A model generated the notes under the pieces. That model was not told the origin of the DNA, made no database searches, and saw only the letters and a list, made by a program, of their open reading frames with translations. This document shows, in pieces, positions 15,929 through 23,053 of a DNA stretch of 36,912 bases (positions are counted from its first letter, which is position 1; each line of letters begins with the position of its first letter). This DNA is from Vulcanococcus limneticus LL. GTDB lineage: Bacteria > Cyanobacteriota > Cyanobacteriia > PCC-6307 > Cyanobiaceae. Where the stretch lies: NCBI RefSeq assembly GCF_002252705.1, contig NZ_NQLA01000030.1, positions 1 through 36,912 on the forward strand. The letters run 5' to 3'. The position numbers and the translations under genes are program-made.

Positions 15929-15958
15929 GGGCCCGGCTGCCGGTTGGTGGCCGGGCCC
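15929..15958 (+). terminator. Nine-bp hairpin closing the rightward block
   Basis: GGGCCCGGC (15929-15937) and GCCGGGCCC (15950-15958) form a perfect 9-bp stem with a 12-nt loop, 12 bases past the stop at 15916. It lies between convergent genes, where a bidirectional terminator is expected. A few A residues follow; there is no T-run on the plus strand. Confidence 0.5.
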
Positions 15959-16031
15959 CAAATCCCCATGCAGGTAAAGCTCATGGAACCCGTGAGCAGG
16001 AGAGTGGAAGAGCAGTCAGCAGCCGCTTGCT

Positions 16032-16226
16032 TCAGCTTTCTTGGCCTGGGTTGTGGTGCATCAGATACCTGGCGGCCACAAACCGCGAACGCTGGCCAGC
16101 TCTGCTGAGGCTGGAATTGGCGCGATGGATTTCCTGCTCCGTCGCGCGGGTTGTGTAGAGCGCTGAGCCGGTATCCCGATGAAGAAGCACGTAGTCGCTG
16201 GCCTCCGGGGCGGCGGACATGGGCAT
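16032..16226 (-). CDS. Small hypothetical protein (64 aa)
   Basis: No family recognised. It starts at the ATG (MPMSAAPEASDYVLLHRD) that overlaps the stop of the preceding frame as TGATG. The frame is also open upstream to 16298, where a GTG start would add 24 residues rich in Cys and Arg. The body (SALYTTRATEQEIHRANSS) and a basic C-terminus (RSRFVAARYLMHHN) look like a small phage accessory protein. It is the last leftward gene before the rightward block, and its 3' end faces that block's final hairpin. Confidence 0.5.
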   Translation of the reverse strand: MPMSAAPEASDYVLLHRDTGSALYTTRATEQEIHRANSSLSRAGQRSRFVAARYLMHHNPGQES

Positions 16227-16324
16227 CACGGGACAGCGGCAGGAAGCGCTGAGCCGCAGCAAAGCGGAGCAGCGCTGCCGGTGCCAGATCCGATCCACGG
16301 ATGTTGCAGATCGGCTTGCTGCAT
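16226..16324 (-). CDS. Possible very short coupled gene (32 aa)
   Basis: From ATG 16324 the frame reads MQQADLQHPWIGSGTGS and ends AAVP, its stop overlapping the next ATG as TGATG. A longer reading from a GTG at 16420 would overlap the preceding gene by 71 bases. The product is small and low in complexity. The only support is the translation-coupling overlap and the position inside a packed operon. Confidence 0.25.
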   Translation of the reverse strand: MQQADLQHPWIGSGTGSAAPLCCGSALPAAVP

Positions 16325-16349
16325 GACGTCCTGCTGATTGATGGCTGGG

Positions 16350-16637
16350 TCAGCCACGGGCACCCAGCCACCGCCGATAACGGCTGCGCTGCCGCCTTGC
16401 CCTGGCTTTGGATCGAGCACTGCCGAACTGGGGGCTGGAGCCGTCGCGCCGCCGCCGCACCCAGGTTCCCTTCCTGATCAAGCCGGCGTCTTGGGGATTG
16501 GCTCGGCGAGCGGCCACGATCGCCCCATAGCCCCGTTTCTGCTGGCGTCTAGCACGGGAACGGGCCTGGCTGGCGCTGGCGGCCGGCACCACCGTGGCGG
16601 TGGAGCGGTTGCGCCAGAACACCAGATACCAGGCCAT
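16350..16637 (-). CDS. Small strongly basic protein (95 aa)
   Basis: Starts MAWYLVFWRNRSTATVVPA with GGGAG nine bases before the ATG. After an aromatic N-terminal strand it is dominated by Arg and Lys (SRARRQQKRGYGAIV, later RRRRDG and KARARRQRSRYRRW), suggesting binding to DNA, RNA or an acidic protein. It lies 21 bases after the scaffold-like gene in the same transcription direction. The scaffold-like protein is acidic, so an assembly partner or a packaged DNA-binding protein is plausible. No family recognised. Confidence 0.6.
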   Translation of the reverse strand: MAWYLVFWRNRSTATVVPAASASQARSRARRQQKRGYGAIVAARRANPQDAGLIRKGTWVRRRRDGSSPQFGSARSKARARRQRSRYRRWLGARG

Positions 16638-16658
16638 CTCGTTCTCCCGGCGGGGTCA

Positions 16659-17615
16659 TCAGCGCCGCGGTGCAGCCGCCCTGGGCGTGGTGCCCTTGAC
16701 GGCCTCCAGGTAGAGCTCGGCGGTGCTCAGTGTCTGGAGGTTCACCGCGCCGCCGTGCTCGTGACCGCTCTCCGGCACTGCGGCGGAATAGAGGCCACTG
16801 CGCTGCTGGAACAGGAAGCTGTACACCGGGTGGCGGCGCAACTCCTCCATGTAGTCGCCATCGCTCAGGGCCACGCCATCGGCGGTGAGGGGCTGGCCCT
16901 TGCCGTCCACTGGCAGCAGCCGCTCGCGACCGTCCACCTCCCCCAGCTGGAAGTGGCCGCCGCACAGCGTCACGAAGGTGTCAAAGAACGTCCCCCGTTC
17001 ATCACCGCCCACCCGGCCTTCCGCCTCGGAGAAGAGGCGCTCCAGCAAGCGTTCCTTGCGCAGGTTCTGCACCTGGGAGCGGGCCTCGTCCCGTTCCTTT
17101 TCAACGCTGCGCACGCGGCGCAGGTTGGCCTCATTGAGCTGGCGTTCGCGCTCGCCCACCTGGCGCTCGAACTCCTCGCGCTTGCGCTCGGCGTCCTGCA
17201 GGCGGGCGTACTCGTCCGGGTTGATCTCCGAGAAGCGCGACAGCTGGGCGCGGGCCTTGCGGAGCTCTTTTTCGAGCTGGTTGCTGCGGCGGCGTTCGGC
17301 GCGCAAGGGATCAGCACTGCTGGGAGCAGCGGCAGGGGGGTCGTCGTTGTCGCCGCTGCCGCTGGCACCTGGGTCCTGGGGCAGGGAAAGGTCGAGGGTG
17401 TCGTCGCCGTCGGCAGCATCCAGGCCCGCGTCAGCAGCGCCGTCGCTGTCGAGCTGGTCGGGGTCGGCGGCAGGTTGGACAGAGCCAGCAGAGCCCTGGT
17501 TGGGCTGTTGCTGGTGCTGGCTGTAGCTCCGCCACGGAGCAGCCGGGGCCAGGGGGGCTGGAGCAGTGCCGCTGTTGGCGCTGCTGGAATCAGAGGAGAA
17601 GAAGGAGGAGGGCAT
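16659..17615 (-). CDS. Capsid scaffolding-like coiled-coil protein
   Basis: A 318-aa protein. The first 100 residues are low-complexity Ser/Pro/Gly/Asp and very acidic. Residues about 105-200 form a long charged coiled coil (QLEKELRKARAQLS, RKREEFERQVGERERQL, EKERDEARSQVQNLRKE). The C-terminal 120 residues are globular, with a final helix LSTAELYLEAVKG. An acidic N-terminus, central coiled coil and compact C-terminus, encoded upstream of an HK97-type capsid gene, are typical of phage scaffolding proteins that direct procapsid assembly and then leave. The capsid gene lies 3.5 kb away because the rightward block intervenes. A GTG one codon upstream is an alternative start. Confidence 0.7.
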   Translation of the reverse strand: MPSSFFSSDSSSANSGTAPAPLAPAAPWRSYSQHQQQPNQGSAGSVQPAADPDQLDSDGAADAGLDAADGDDTLDLSLPQDPGASGSGDNDDPPAAAPSSADPLRAERRRSNQLEKELRKARAQLSRFSEINPDEYARLQDAERKREEFERQVGERERQLNEANLRRVRSVEKERDEARSQVQNLRKERLLERLFSEAEGRVGGDERGTFFDTFVTLCGGHFQLGEVDGRERLLPVDGKGQPLTADGVALSDGDYMEELRRHPVYSFLFQQRSGLYSAAVPESGHEHGGAVNLQTLSTAELYLEAVKGTTPRAAAPRR

Positions 17616-17684
17616 CACCCATCACGGCTGTGGTGCTGCGGGCGCCCCGTCCGGGCTGCGCTCGCTCTTCCTGTTGCCAGCTCC

Positions 17685-18854
17685 TCAAAAGCCCTGCTCA
17701 GGCAGCTCATCCAGCACGGGAGCAGAGCGCCGGGCCGGCAGGTAGATCCACTCCCCCGCTGGTAGCTGGGTTGAGGGCAGATAACCCGGCACCAGCAGTT
17801 GCGTCCCCGCAGGAATAGGGGTTGTGGAGCGATAGACGGGCAGCAGCAGGGTGGTGCCAGCCGGCAGCGGTTCCTCGCTGGGCCAACTGCTCAGCTCCGG
17901 GTTGAACTGGCGCAGCAGAGAGAGGCTGAGGTTCTGCTCGGCTGCCACGCTGCTGAGCGTGTCGCCTTCGGCGCTGATGTAGGTCTCGCTCTGCTGCAGC
18001 ACCGGGTTGAGGCTGCGCAGCTTGGTTTCGGTGGTGCCATGGCGGCCAGCCAGCACGGCCAGCGAATCCCCCTCGACTGCGGTGATCGTCTGGGTGCTCT
18101 CTAGCTGGGGGTTGATTCGCCGCAGCGTGGCCACGGTGGTGCCGTAGCGCTCGGCGATCAGGTTCAAGGTGTCGCCATCCCTGAGCACCAGCACGCTGTG
18201 GGGTCTGAGCACCAGCTGGATCGCTTCCCCCAGCAGCGGCTGCAGAAGCAGGCCGATGCCACCGGGGCCGTAGTCCGCCCCGAAGTGCATCACCTGGCAG
18301 CCGGCGAACTGGGCCCGTCCCCCCGAGGGCAGTCCGCCCTGCGGCTGGAGCAGGGCCAAGTCCCCCAGCCACATCACCCCCTGGCAGGGGGCCTGCACCG
18401 TGCCCAGCAACGACGGATCCCAAGGCAACGGAGCCTCCTCGCGGAAGCCCGGCGTGGCCCAGGCCTGTTCAGCCGCCAGCCAGTCAAAGGTGTTGCTGGT
18501 GCTCACCGGCAGGATCGCCGCGCGGCAGAGGTAACCGCGCAGCAGCACATCCCCCGGGTCGGTGAGGGCGGTGTCGTTGTAGCCGCTGACGATGCCGCTC
18601 TGCTCCAGGAAGCAGTCGATCACGTGGCGGCGGATCGGAATGGGGTTGCGGCTCTCGGGCCGGTCCACCTCGAACAGGCAGAGGCGGGCGTTGGCGTAGG
18701 GCTGCAAGGCCAACCAGAGAGGCGCGACAGCCTGCTGGGCCACCTTGCTGTCGATCGCCGGGGTGGCTGCAGGAAGAGACACCAGCTGGCCCCACAGCGG
18801 AGCACCCCGCAGGGGGTTGAGGCCCTGGTTCAGCGGCGAGAGGGGCTGCTCCAT
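17685..18854 (-). CDS. Structural protein with three C-terminal LysM domains
   Basis: A 389-aa protein. The N-terminal 210 residues are unassigned (FEVDRPESRNPIPIRRH and LLRGYLCRAAILPVS are typical stretches). From about residue 215 three LysM-type repeats follow: DTLNLIAERYGTTVATLRRI, DSLAVLAGRHGTTETKLRSL and DTLSSVAAEQNLSLSLLRQF. Each ends with a Leu/Ile/Phe-Asn-Pro. The last 60 residues contain PAGTTLLLPV, PAGTQLLVPG and PAGEWIYLPA, the beta-turn strands typical after LysM. LysM binds peptidoglycan N-acetylglucosamine and also occurs in phage baseplate or hub proteins. Its place between portal and scaffold genes suggests a virion protein that contacts the wall during entry. The ATG lies four bases past the stop of the gene before it. 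Confidence 0.75.
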   Translation of the reverse strand: MEQPLSPLNQGLNPLRGAPLWGQLVSLPAATPAIDSKVAQQAVAPLWLALQPYANARLCLFEVDRPESRNPIPIRRHVIDCFLEQSGIVSGYNDTALTDPGDVLLRGYLCRAAILPVSTSNTFDWLAAEQAWATPGFREEAPLPWDPSLLGTVQAPCQGVMWLGDLALLQPQGGLPSGGRAQFAGCQVMHFGADYGPGGIGLLLQPLLGEAIQLVLRPHSVLVLRDGDTLNLIAERYGTTVATLRRINPQLESTQTITAVEGDSLAVLAGRHGTTETKLRSLNPVLQQSETYISAEGDTLSSVAAEQNLSLSLLRQFNPELSSWPSEEPLPAGTTLLLPVYRSTTPIPAGTQLLVPGYLPSTQLPAGEWIYLPARRSAPVLDELPEQGF

Positions 18855-18857
18855 CGC

Positions 18858-19355
18858 TCAGCCCCGCACCAGTGATCCACAGAAAGGGTCGGGGTTGCAC
18901 TGGCGCCAGTTCTGCAGCCGCGGCAGCAGCAGTGCCAGCTGGCCGATGTGCTGGCTGCGCTGTTTTCCCAGCACCACCGCCGGCGAGGGGCCCGCAGGGT
19001 TCCACTCGCTCTCGGTTTCCTCCAGCAGCAGCTCGGTGGCGTACTCCACCACCGCCAACTTGCTCAGGGGCAGCGGGTTGGGCACCACGCCACCGGCCAC
19101 GCCCTTGCGCCGGCTGTGCACCGGACTGTTCACCTCCGCCGGCGTCAGCGCCGCCAGCTGCTCATTCAGCGCCGCGATGGAATCGAGGTGGGCCTGGGCG
19201 GTGCACACCCCCGTGGGGTAGTGGGTCTGCAGCTGCGCCATCTCCCGGTTCAACGCCGCCAGGGCAAAACTGGTGACCGGAATCGAGAGAGCGATGCGCA
19301 GGGCCTCGGCATCACCGGGGCGCCAGGTGCAGGTGGGCGGGGAGGGCTGGGTCAT
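18858..19355 (-). CDS. Hypothetical virion-region protein (165 aa)
   Basis: The start is the ATG (MTQPSPPTCTWRPGDAEAL) with GGAGG just upstream; a longer frame to 19433 overlaps the portal gene and lacks a ribosome site. It is mainly helical (FALAALNREMAQLQTHY, IAALNEQLAALTPAEV), with a basic middle (HSRRKGVAGG) and a Trp-containing end. It sits directly after the portal gene, where head-tail adaptor or minor head proteins are often encoded. The sequence does not show a recognisable adaptor motif, so the function is open. Confidence 0.6.
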   Translation of the reverse strand: MTQPSPPTCTWRPGDAEALRIALSIPVTSFALAALNREMAQLQTHYPTGVCTAQAHLDSIAALNEQLAALTPAEVNSPVHSRRKGVAGGVVPNPLPLSKLAVVEYATELLLEETESEWNPAGPSPAVVLGKQRSQHIGQLALLLPRLQNWRQCNPDPFCGSLVRG

Positions 19356-19371
19356 GCCCTCCGTTGCCAGC

Positions 19372-20961
19372 TCAGCCGCCACTACCCCCGTTGGGCTCGC
19401 CCAGCCCCAGCTGCTGGCGCAGCTCGGCCCCATCGATCACCCCCCGCTCATGCAGCACCAGCCACTCCTGCACCGAGGGCTGGGGTTTGCGCGGTGGTTG
19501 GGGCGGCACCAGCGGGCAGATCTCCACACTGCAGGCCGGCGCGTCCGCCAGCTTTTCGCCGGTGAGGCGGGTCCACTGGCGCAGCAGGGTGCTGAGCATC
19601 GAGCTCTTCTGGCCCGCCAGCGACTGCAGCACCGCAAAGCTCTGGCCGGCAGTCAGGGAAATCTCCAGCTCGGTGCGGGCGGGACCGTGGCCGCCGGCGG
19701 GGATCAGGGCATCGCGGCGCATCGCCTCCTCCAGCTGCTGCAGATAGGCCCGGTGCTCCGCTAGCGATCGGGCTTCTATTTCCACCCACTGGAACGTGGC
19801 GCCCTCGGGCAGGTCCATGAAGGAGGAGGTGGAGAGCACCAGGCGCTGGGGGCGCTGGCCTTCTGCCCCACCGGTGCCTGCTCCCGAACCCAGGGCGCCA
19901 TCACTGCGGCGGAAGCCGTAGGCATCGACCAGCCCCGTGCGTACCCCTACCGGCAGGGCGGTGCGGGAAAGGAGATCTTCGTATTCGCTGCGGCAGCGGT
20001 AGTGGTTGAGGTACTGGTGGGCCAGGCCCAGGTGGGGCAGATCGCCCTCGCCGAAGGCAGTGCCATCCACCGAGTACCAGAGGGCCGGCAGGTCAAAGCG
20101 CTGGGGCATCCGTTCCGGCTCACCCACCGGCACCACGTCGTAACCATCGACGGTGCCGGGGTTGGGGTTGGCCTGCCAGCTGCGCAGCACCAGTCCGTCA
20201 TCGGTGACCGAGAGGCTGCGGTACAGCCAGGCCGCCGGATCCGGTACCAGCCCGCCGTGGGCATCGATCACCACCGTGGGCACGGCGGCATTGCCGCTGG
20301 CAAACCGGGGCGGCAGGGCCTGCCGACGTGGCTCCCGCCAGACGATCTCCACCGGCCCCGACGCTGGGGCGCCTGTGGCGCCATCGGTGGGCAGGCGCCA
20401 GTTGAGCAGGTCTCCCCGGGGTACTAGCTGCAGCCGCGGCAGGGAGAGCCGGTCACCCTTGGCGAGGGCCTCCAGCCGGTCGCCTTCTGAGGGCCAGCGG
20501 TGTTGGGGCGGCAGCTGCAGGATCAGGCAGCCGCCATCCCGCAGGGTGAGCAGGTCGGCCAGGAACAGGAACACCCCCAGGTCTGTGCCCTGGCCATCCA
20601 CATCGGTGGCCACCCGGCTCAGGGAGTCGGGCAGCTCCTGCCAGGCCAGCCGCGACAGCATCCCGGCGTAGGTGCGCAGGGCGTCGCGGTAGAAGCCCGT
20701 CGGCCGGGCTGCCTCCAGCCGCTTGAGGTGGCAGGTCTCGGGCTCCTCGATGCCCCTGGGCAGATAGACAGGCCGACGGCTGGTGCCGTCAGGCAGCTCC
20801 AGCAGGGTCCAGCAGTCGTAGACCAGCTGCAGGCGGTCCCGCAGGCCGGAGAGGGTGGGGTGTTCCAGCCAGGGGGACTCAGCAGGAGCAATTAGTTGCG
20901 TCTCTGATGGGCAGGCGGGGCTGCTGGAGGTGGCTGTCCTGCGGCGGCGGGTGGTGGGCAC
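19372..20961 (-). CDS. Portal protein, DUF4055 type
   Basis: A 529-aa protein with a GTG start at the far end and no clear ribosome site. The order of segments fits DUF4055 portals: an N-terminal helix (LVYDCWTLLELPDG), LPRGIEEPETCHLKRLEAA, FYRDALRTYAGMLSRLAW, a central beta domain (DGYDVVPVGEP), then the stem segment LAHQYLNHYRCRSEYEDLL and ALPVGVRTGLVDAYGFRRS. Helical SLAEHRAYLQQLEEAMRRD and LLRQWTRLTGEKLAD form the crown. The portal is the dodecameric ring through which terminase packs DNA into the head. Length is normal and no frame break is seen. It follows the terminase genes in transcription order, with the Lit-like cargo gene inserted between. Confidence 0.75.
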   Translation of the reverse strand: MPTTRRRRTATSSSPACPSETQLIAPAESPWLEHPTLSGLRDRLQLVYDCWTLLELPDGTSRRPVYLPRGIEEPETCHLKRLEAARPTGFYRDALRTYAGMLSRLAWQELPDSLSRVATDVDGQGTDLGVFLFLADLLTLRDGGCLILQLPPQHRWPSEGDRLEALAKGDRLSLPRLQLVPRGDLLNWRLPTDGATGAPASGPVEIVWREPRRQALPPRFASGNAAVPTVVIDAHGGLVPDPAAWLYRSLSVTDDGLVLRSWQANPNPGTVDGYDVVPVGEPERMPQRFDLPALWYSVDGTAFGEGDLPHLGLAHQYLNHYRCRSEYEDLLSRTALPVGVRTGLVDAYGFRRSDGALGSGAGTGGAEGQRPQRLVLSTSSFMDLPEGATFQWVEIEARSLAEHRAYLQQLEEAMRRDALIPAGGHGPARTELEISLTAGQSFAVLQSLAGQKSSMLSTLLRQWTRLTGEKLADAPACSVEICPLVPPQPPRKPQPSVQEWLVLHERGVIDGAELRQQLGLGEPNGGSGG

Positions 20962-21314
20962 TGGCTACTGGTGGGGTCAGAGCCATTGCCAGAGGCCGTG
21001 ATTGGCAGCGGGAAGGCTATGCAGGATCTGCATGGTTCCAGTCAGATCATCCAGGCAAGCTGGTCACATGCCGTGGGAGTTCTGAGCTCTTATCAGGGTT
21101 CCCAGAAGATCCAGGCGGGATGGGCTCCCTGCTTAGCATTGACAGCAGCACAGCGGGTTTAGACTTCAACTCGCAATGGCTTCGGGTTCTTATTCGGGTC
21201 ACAAATTGTCTGACTATATTTTAGCAAGGATCAGCCTACTTAGCATCAGGCAGGCCAATGCAAGCGTTCATCCCGCTGCTTTCATTTCCAATTTGCGTTT
21301 CATGGGAAGAGATC
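20962..21314. other. Gap between the portal and Lit-like genes (divergent)
   Basis: 353 bases with no supported gene. The left part is GC-rich like the phage and the right part is AT-rich like the Lit-like gene, so the composition boundary falls roughly at 21150-21200. TATATT (21215-21220) could be a -10 element for the rightward gene, but no matching -35 is clear. GGAAGAGATC directly before ATG 21315 is a good ribosome site. The portal start has none. Confidence 0.4.
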
Positions 21315-22244
21315 ATGACAACGTCTAGATTCACTGCCAAAGAAGGGAGGGACTACTGGCTTAATATCATGATTTCATGTGCACCTGAGCGGGAGGATGA
21401 AATACGGGGTTTATGGCATAAATACAGTCCAGCAGTCGAAATCGAAAATAGCAACGCAAGCAGGCTCACTGCTTCGCCAAAGGGATTAAGAATTGACATT
21501 AAGACGCCAGAGGTCTACTGGCTTATTGTATTTACAGGCTGGAAGGCGCTTGAAATATACGGCCCCTTAGTTGCCTATTCATCAATAAGTGGGATGCCCA
21601 TCGCTGAAGTTCTAGCACGTGATTCGGAGCTGCAATGCATGGAGCATGACTACAGAGCCTGCATGCGCACTGCCCATGAATACAAAAATTCTCGGGATGT
21701 AAATTCGATCCCTTGGCCGCCAGATATACCAAAGCCGTCAGAGAACAGATTTATGATTGACGACGCCCAATACAGATTTACATTTGATCTTGCCTGCTCT
21801 GCTTTGGGCTTCACGCTGTTCCATGAGTTTTATCATATTGTCTTGCTAAGTGAGGGTCGCTGTCCAAATGACATCCGAGAGGAAGAGATGCTGTGCGATG
21901 TTTGGGCTCGCAATTTCCTTACGGCTAAAGTTTCGGAGTACGCTGCGCCAAGGCAGCTTGATTTCAATCAAGTACTAGAGCGACGGTCAATGGGAGCCGT
22001 ACTTTCTGCCCTGATCATCTTTGAGATGACTCCGAGCTGGGCTCATGGTGGCACGAAAGAGTATTTTTCAGTTCGTGATCGCATTACCGCACTCTTTTCC
22101 AATACTTCATTGCCAACTGGCTGTCATTTTTGGAACTTTGCATCTGCCGTTCTAATCGGAATGTGCAGGAGCAAGAGTATTCAGTTTGCGCCTCCCCCCA
22201 TGACCGCTAAAGCACTTGCAGAGCACTTGTTACAGCTTATTTAA
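21315..22244 (+). CDS. Lit-like phage-exclusion metallopeptidase (peptidase U49 type)
   Basis: A 309-aa protein from the ATG preceded by GGAAGAGATC; an upstream ATG at 21258 has no ribosome site. It has a zinc-peptidase motif FHEFYHIVLL (His170, Glu171, His174) followed by REEEMLCDVWARNFL, in which the Glu/Asp would complete the site. This pattern and length resemble peptidase U49, whose founding member Lit of E. coli cleaves elongation factor Tu during T4 infection and aborts phage production. The gene is markedly more AT-rich than its surroundings and on the opposite strand. It is inserted between portal and terminase genes, the hallmarks of a moron or defence cargo. The family assignment is from the motif and general layout; a different gluzincin family is possible. 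Confidence 0.65.
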   Translation: MTTSRFTAKEGRDYWLNIMISCAPEREDEIRGLWHKYSPAVEIENSNASRLTASPKGLRIDIKTPEVYWLIVFTGWKALEIYGPLVAYSSISGMPIAEVLARDSELQCMEHDYRACMRTAHEYKNSRDVNSIPWPPDIPKPSENRFMIDDAQYRFTFDLACSALGFTLFHEFYHIVLLSEGRCPNDIREEEMLCDVWARNFLTAKVSEYAAPRQLDFNQVLERRSMGAVLSALIIFEMTPSWAHGGTKEYFSVRDRITALFSNTSLPTGCHFWNFASAVLIGMCRSKSIQFAPPPMTAKALAEHLLQLI

Positions 22245-22355
22245 CTTTTGGTTCTGGCAGTCATTACAAAGCGGCATGTCTAGCATCAAGATGCAGAAGA
22301 CGTGAGCACAAGTTGCTGTCTTGGCTGAGACCTCGTTCGCTTTTGATCTTGGCGT

Positions 22356-23051
22356 TCAATCAATAGGAAAAGCAACTACCCGAACTGAGCATGCATCGAC
22401 GATCCCAATCCACTGCTCGCGGCTGATCCCTATTCGCTTCAGCATCACGTCTACAGCCACTCCTGAGGTGAGTAGACGCTGCCCCCGCGCATGGATCTCC
22501 CGCCAGGTAGGCGGCACCTTCAGCAGGAAGCCGTTGTCGCGCAGAAAGTGCGTGATCTCCCCATTGGCGTAGGTGCGCCCATAGGGGCGGAATGGCCCCC
22601 GTGAGGGGTCATACCGGCGCGCCGCTTTGATCAGCCCGATCATCGCCAGCTGCAGCAGATCCTCCTTGGGATGGACAGTGCGCCGAGCGAAGTTGCCGGC
22701 GATCTTCTCCGCCAGGTCCATGTGCTGTAGCGCCAGGGCATCGGCCGCGGCATAGGGCCGCACCGGGCGCTGCCGCCGCGGCCTGCAACGCACGGGTTGC
22801 TGACCCTGGATTCGGGGCAGGTGGTTTGCCGACACCAGCAGGTTGATCTCCAGCTGCTGCGCCCGGGCATGGCATGCCGGCCGGCGGTAACGCCGTTGCC
22901 GCAGCATCCGCTCCACGCCGGCGGCATCGCCCACCAGCACCACGGAGATCGGCAGGACCAGCTGCACCACAACTGCTGCCGGCTCAGCAGCCCCTGAGTT
23001 CGCCAGCGGGGAGGGACTGGGACATTCCCGCACCGCGGAGACCATCGGCAT
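22356..23051 (-). CDS. Sigma factor-like protein with regions 2 and 3 but no region 4
   Basis: A 231-aa protein from the ATG two bases after the terminase stop (TGA-GC-ATG). The first 100 residues are unassigned and basic (RMLRQRRYRRPACHA, RCRPRRQRPVRPY). A clear sigma region 2 follows: ALQHMDLAEKIAGNFARR, EDLLQLAMIGLIKAARRYDP, then FRPYGRTYANGEITHFLRD with the aromatic DNA-melting residues. A region 3-like helix (VPPTWREIHARGQRLL, ending DVMLKRIGISREQW) is next, and then the protein stops. Region 4, which reads the -35 element, is missing. Related full-length factors are the SigB/F/G type. It may need a partner or use extended -10 promoters. It is co-transcribed with the terminase genes. Confidence 0.7.
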   Translation of the reverse strand: MPMVSAVRECPSPSPLANSGAAEPAAVVVQLVLPISVVLVGDAAGVERMLRQRRYRRPACHARAQQLEINLLVSANHLPRIQGQQPVRCRPRRQRPVRPYAAADALALQHMDLAEKIAGNFARRTVHPKEDLLQLAMIGLIKAARRYDPSRGPFRPYGRTYANGEITHFLRDNGFLLKVPPTWREIHARGQRLLTSGVAVDVMLKRIGISREQWIGIVDACSVRVVAFPID

Positions 23052-23053
23052 GC

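Noticed and set aside
16338-17765. 475-codon plus-strand frame opposite the scaffold-like gene
   Set aside because: Low-complexity Ala/Gly/Val protein typical of a GC-rich antisense frame; the minus-strand coiled-coil gene explains the region.
18198-18875. Plus-strand frame opposite the LysM gene
   Set aside because: No domain, biased composition, and fully explained by the LysM gene on the other strand.
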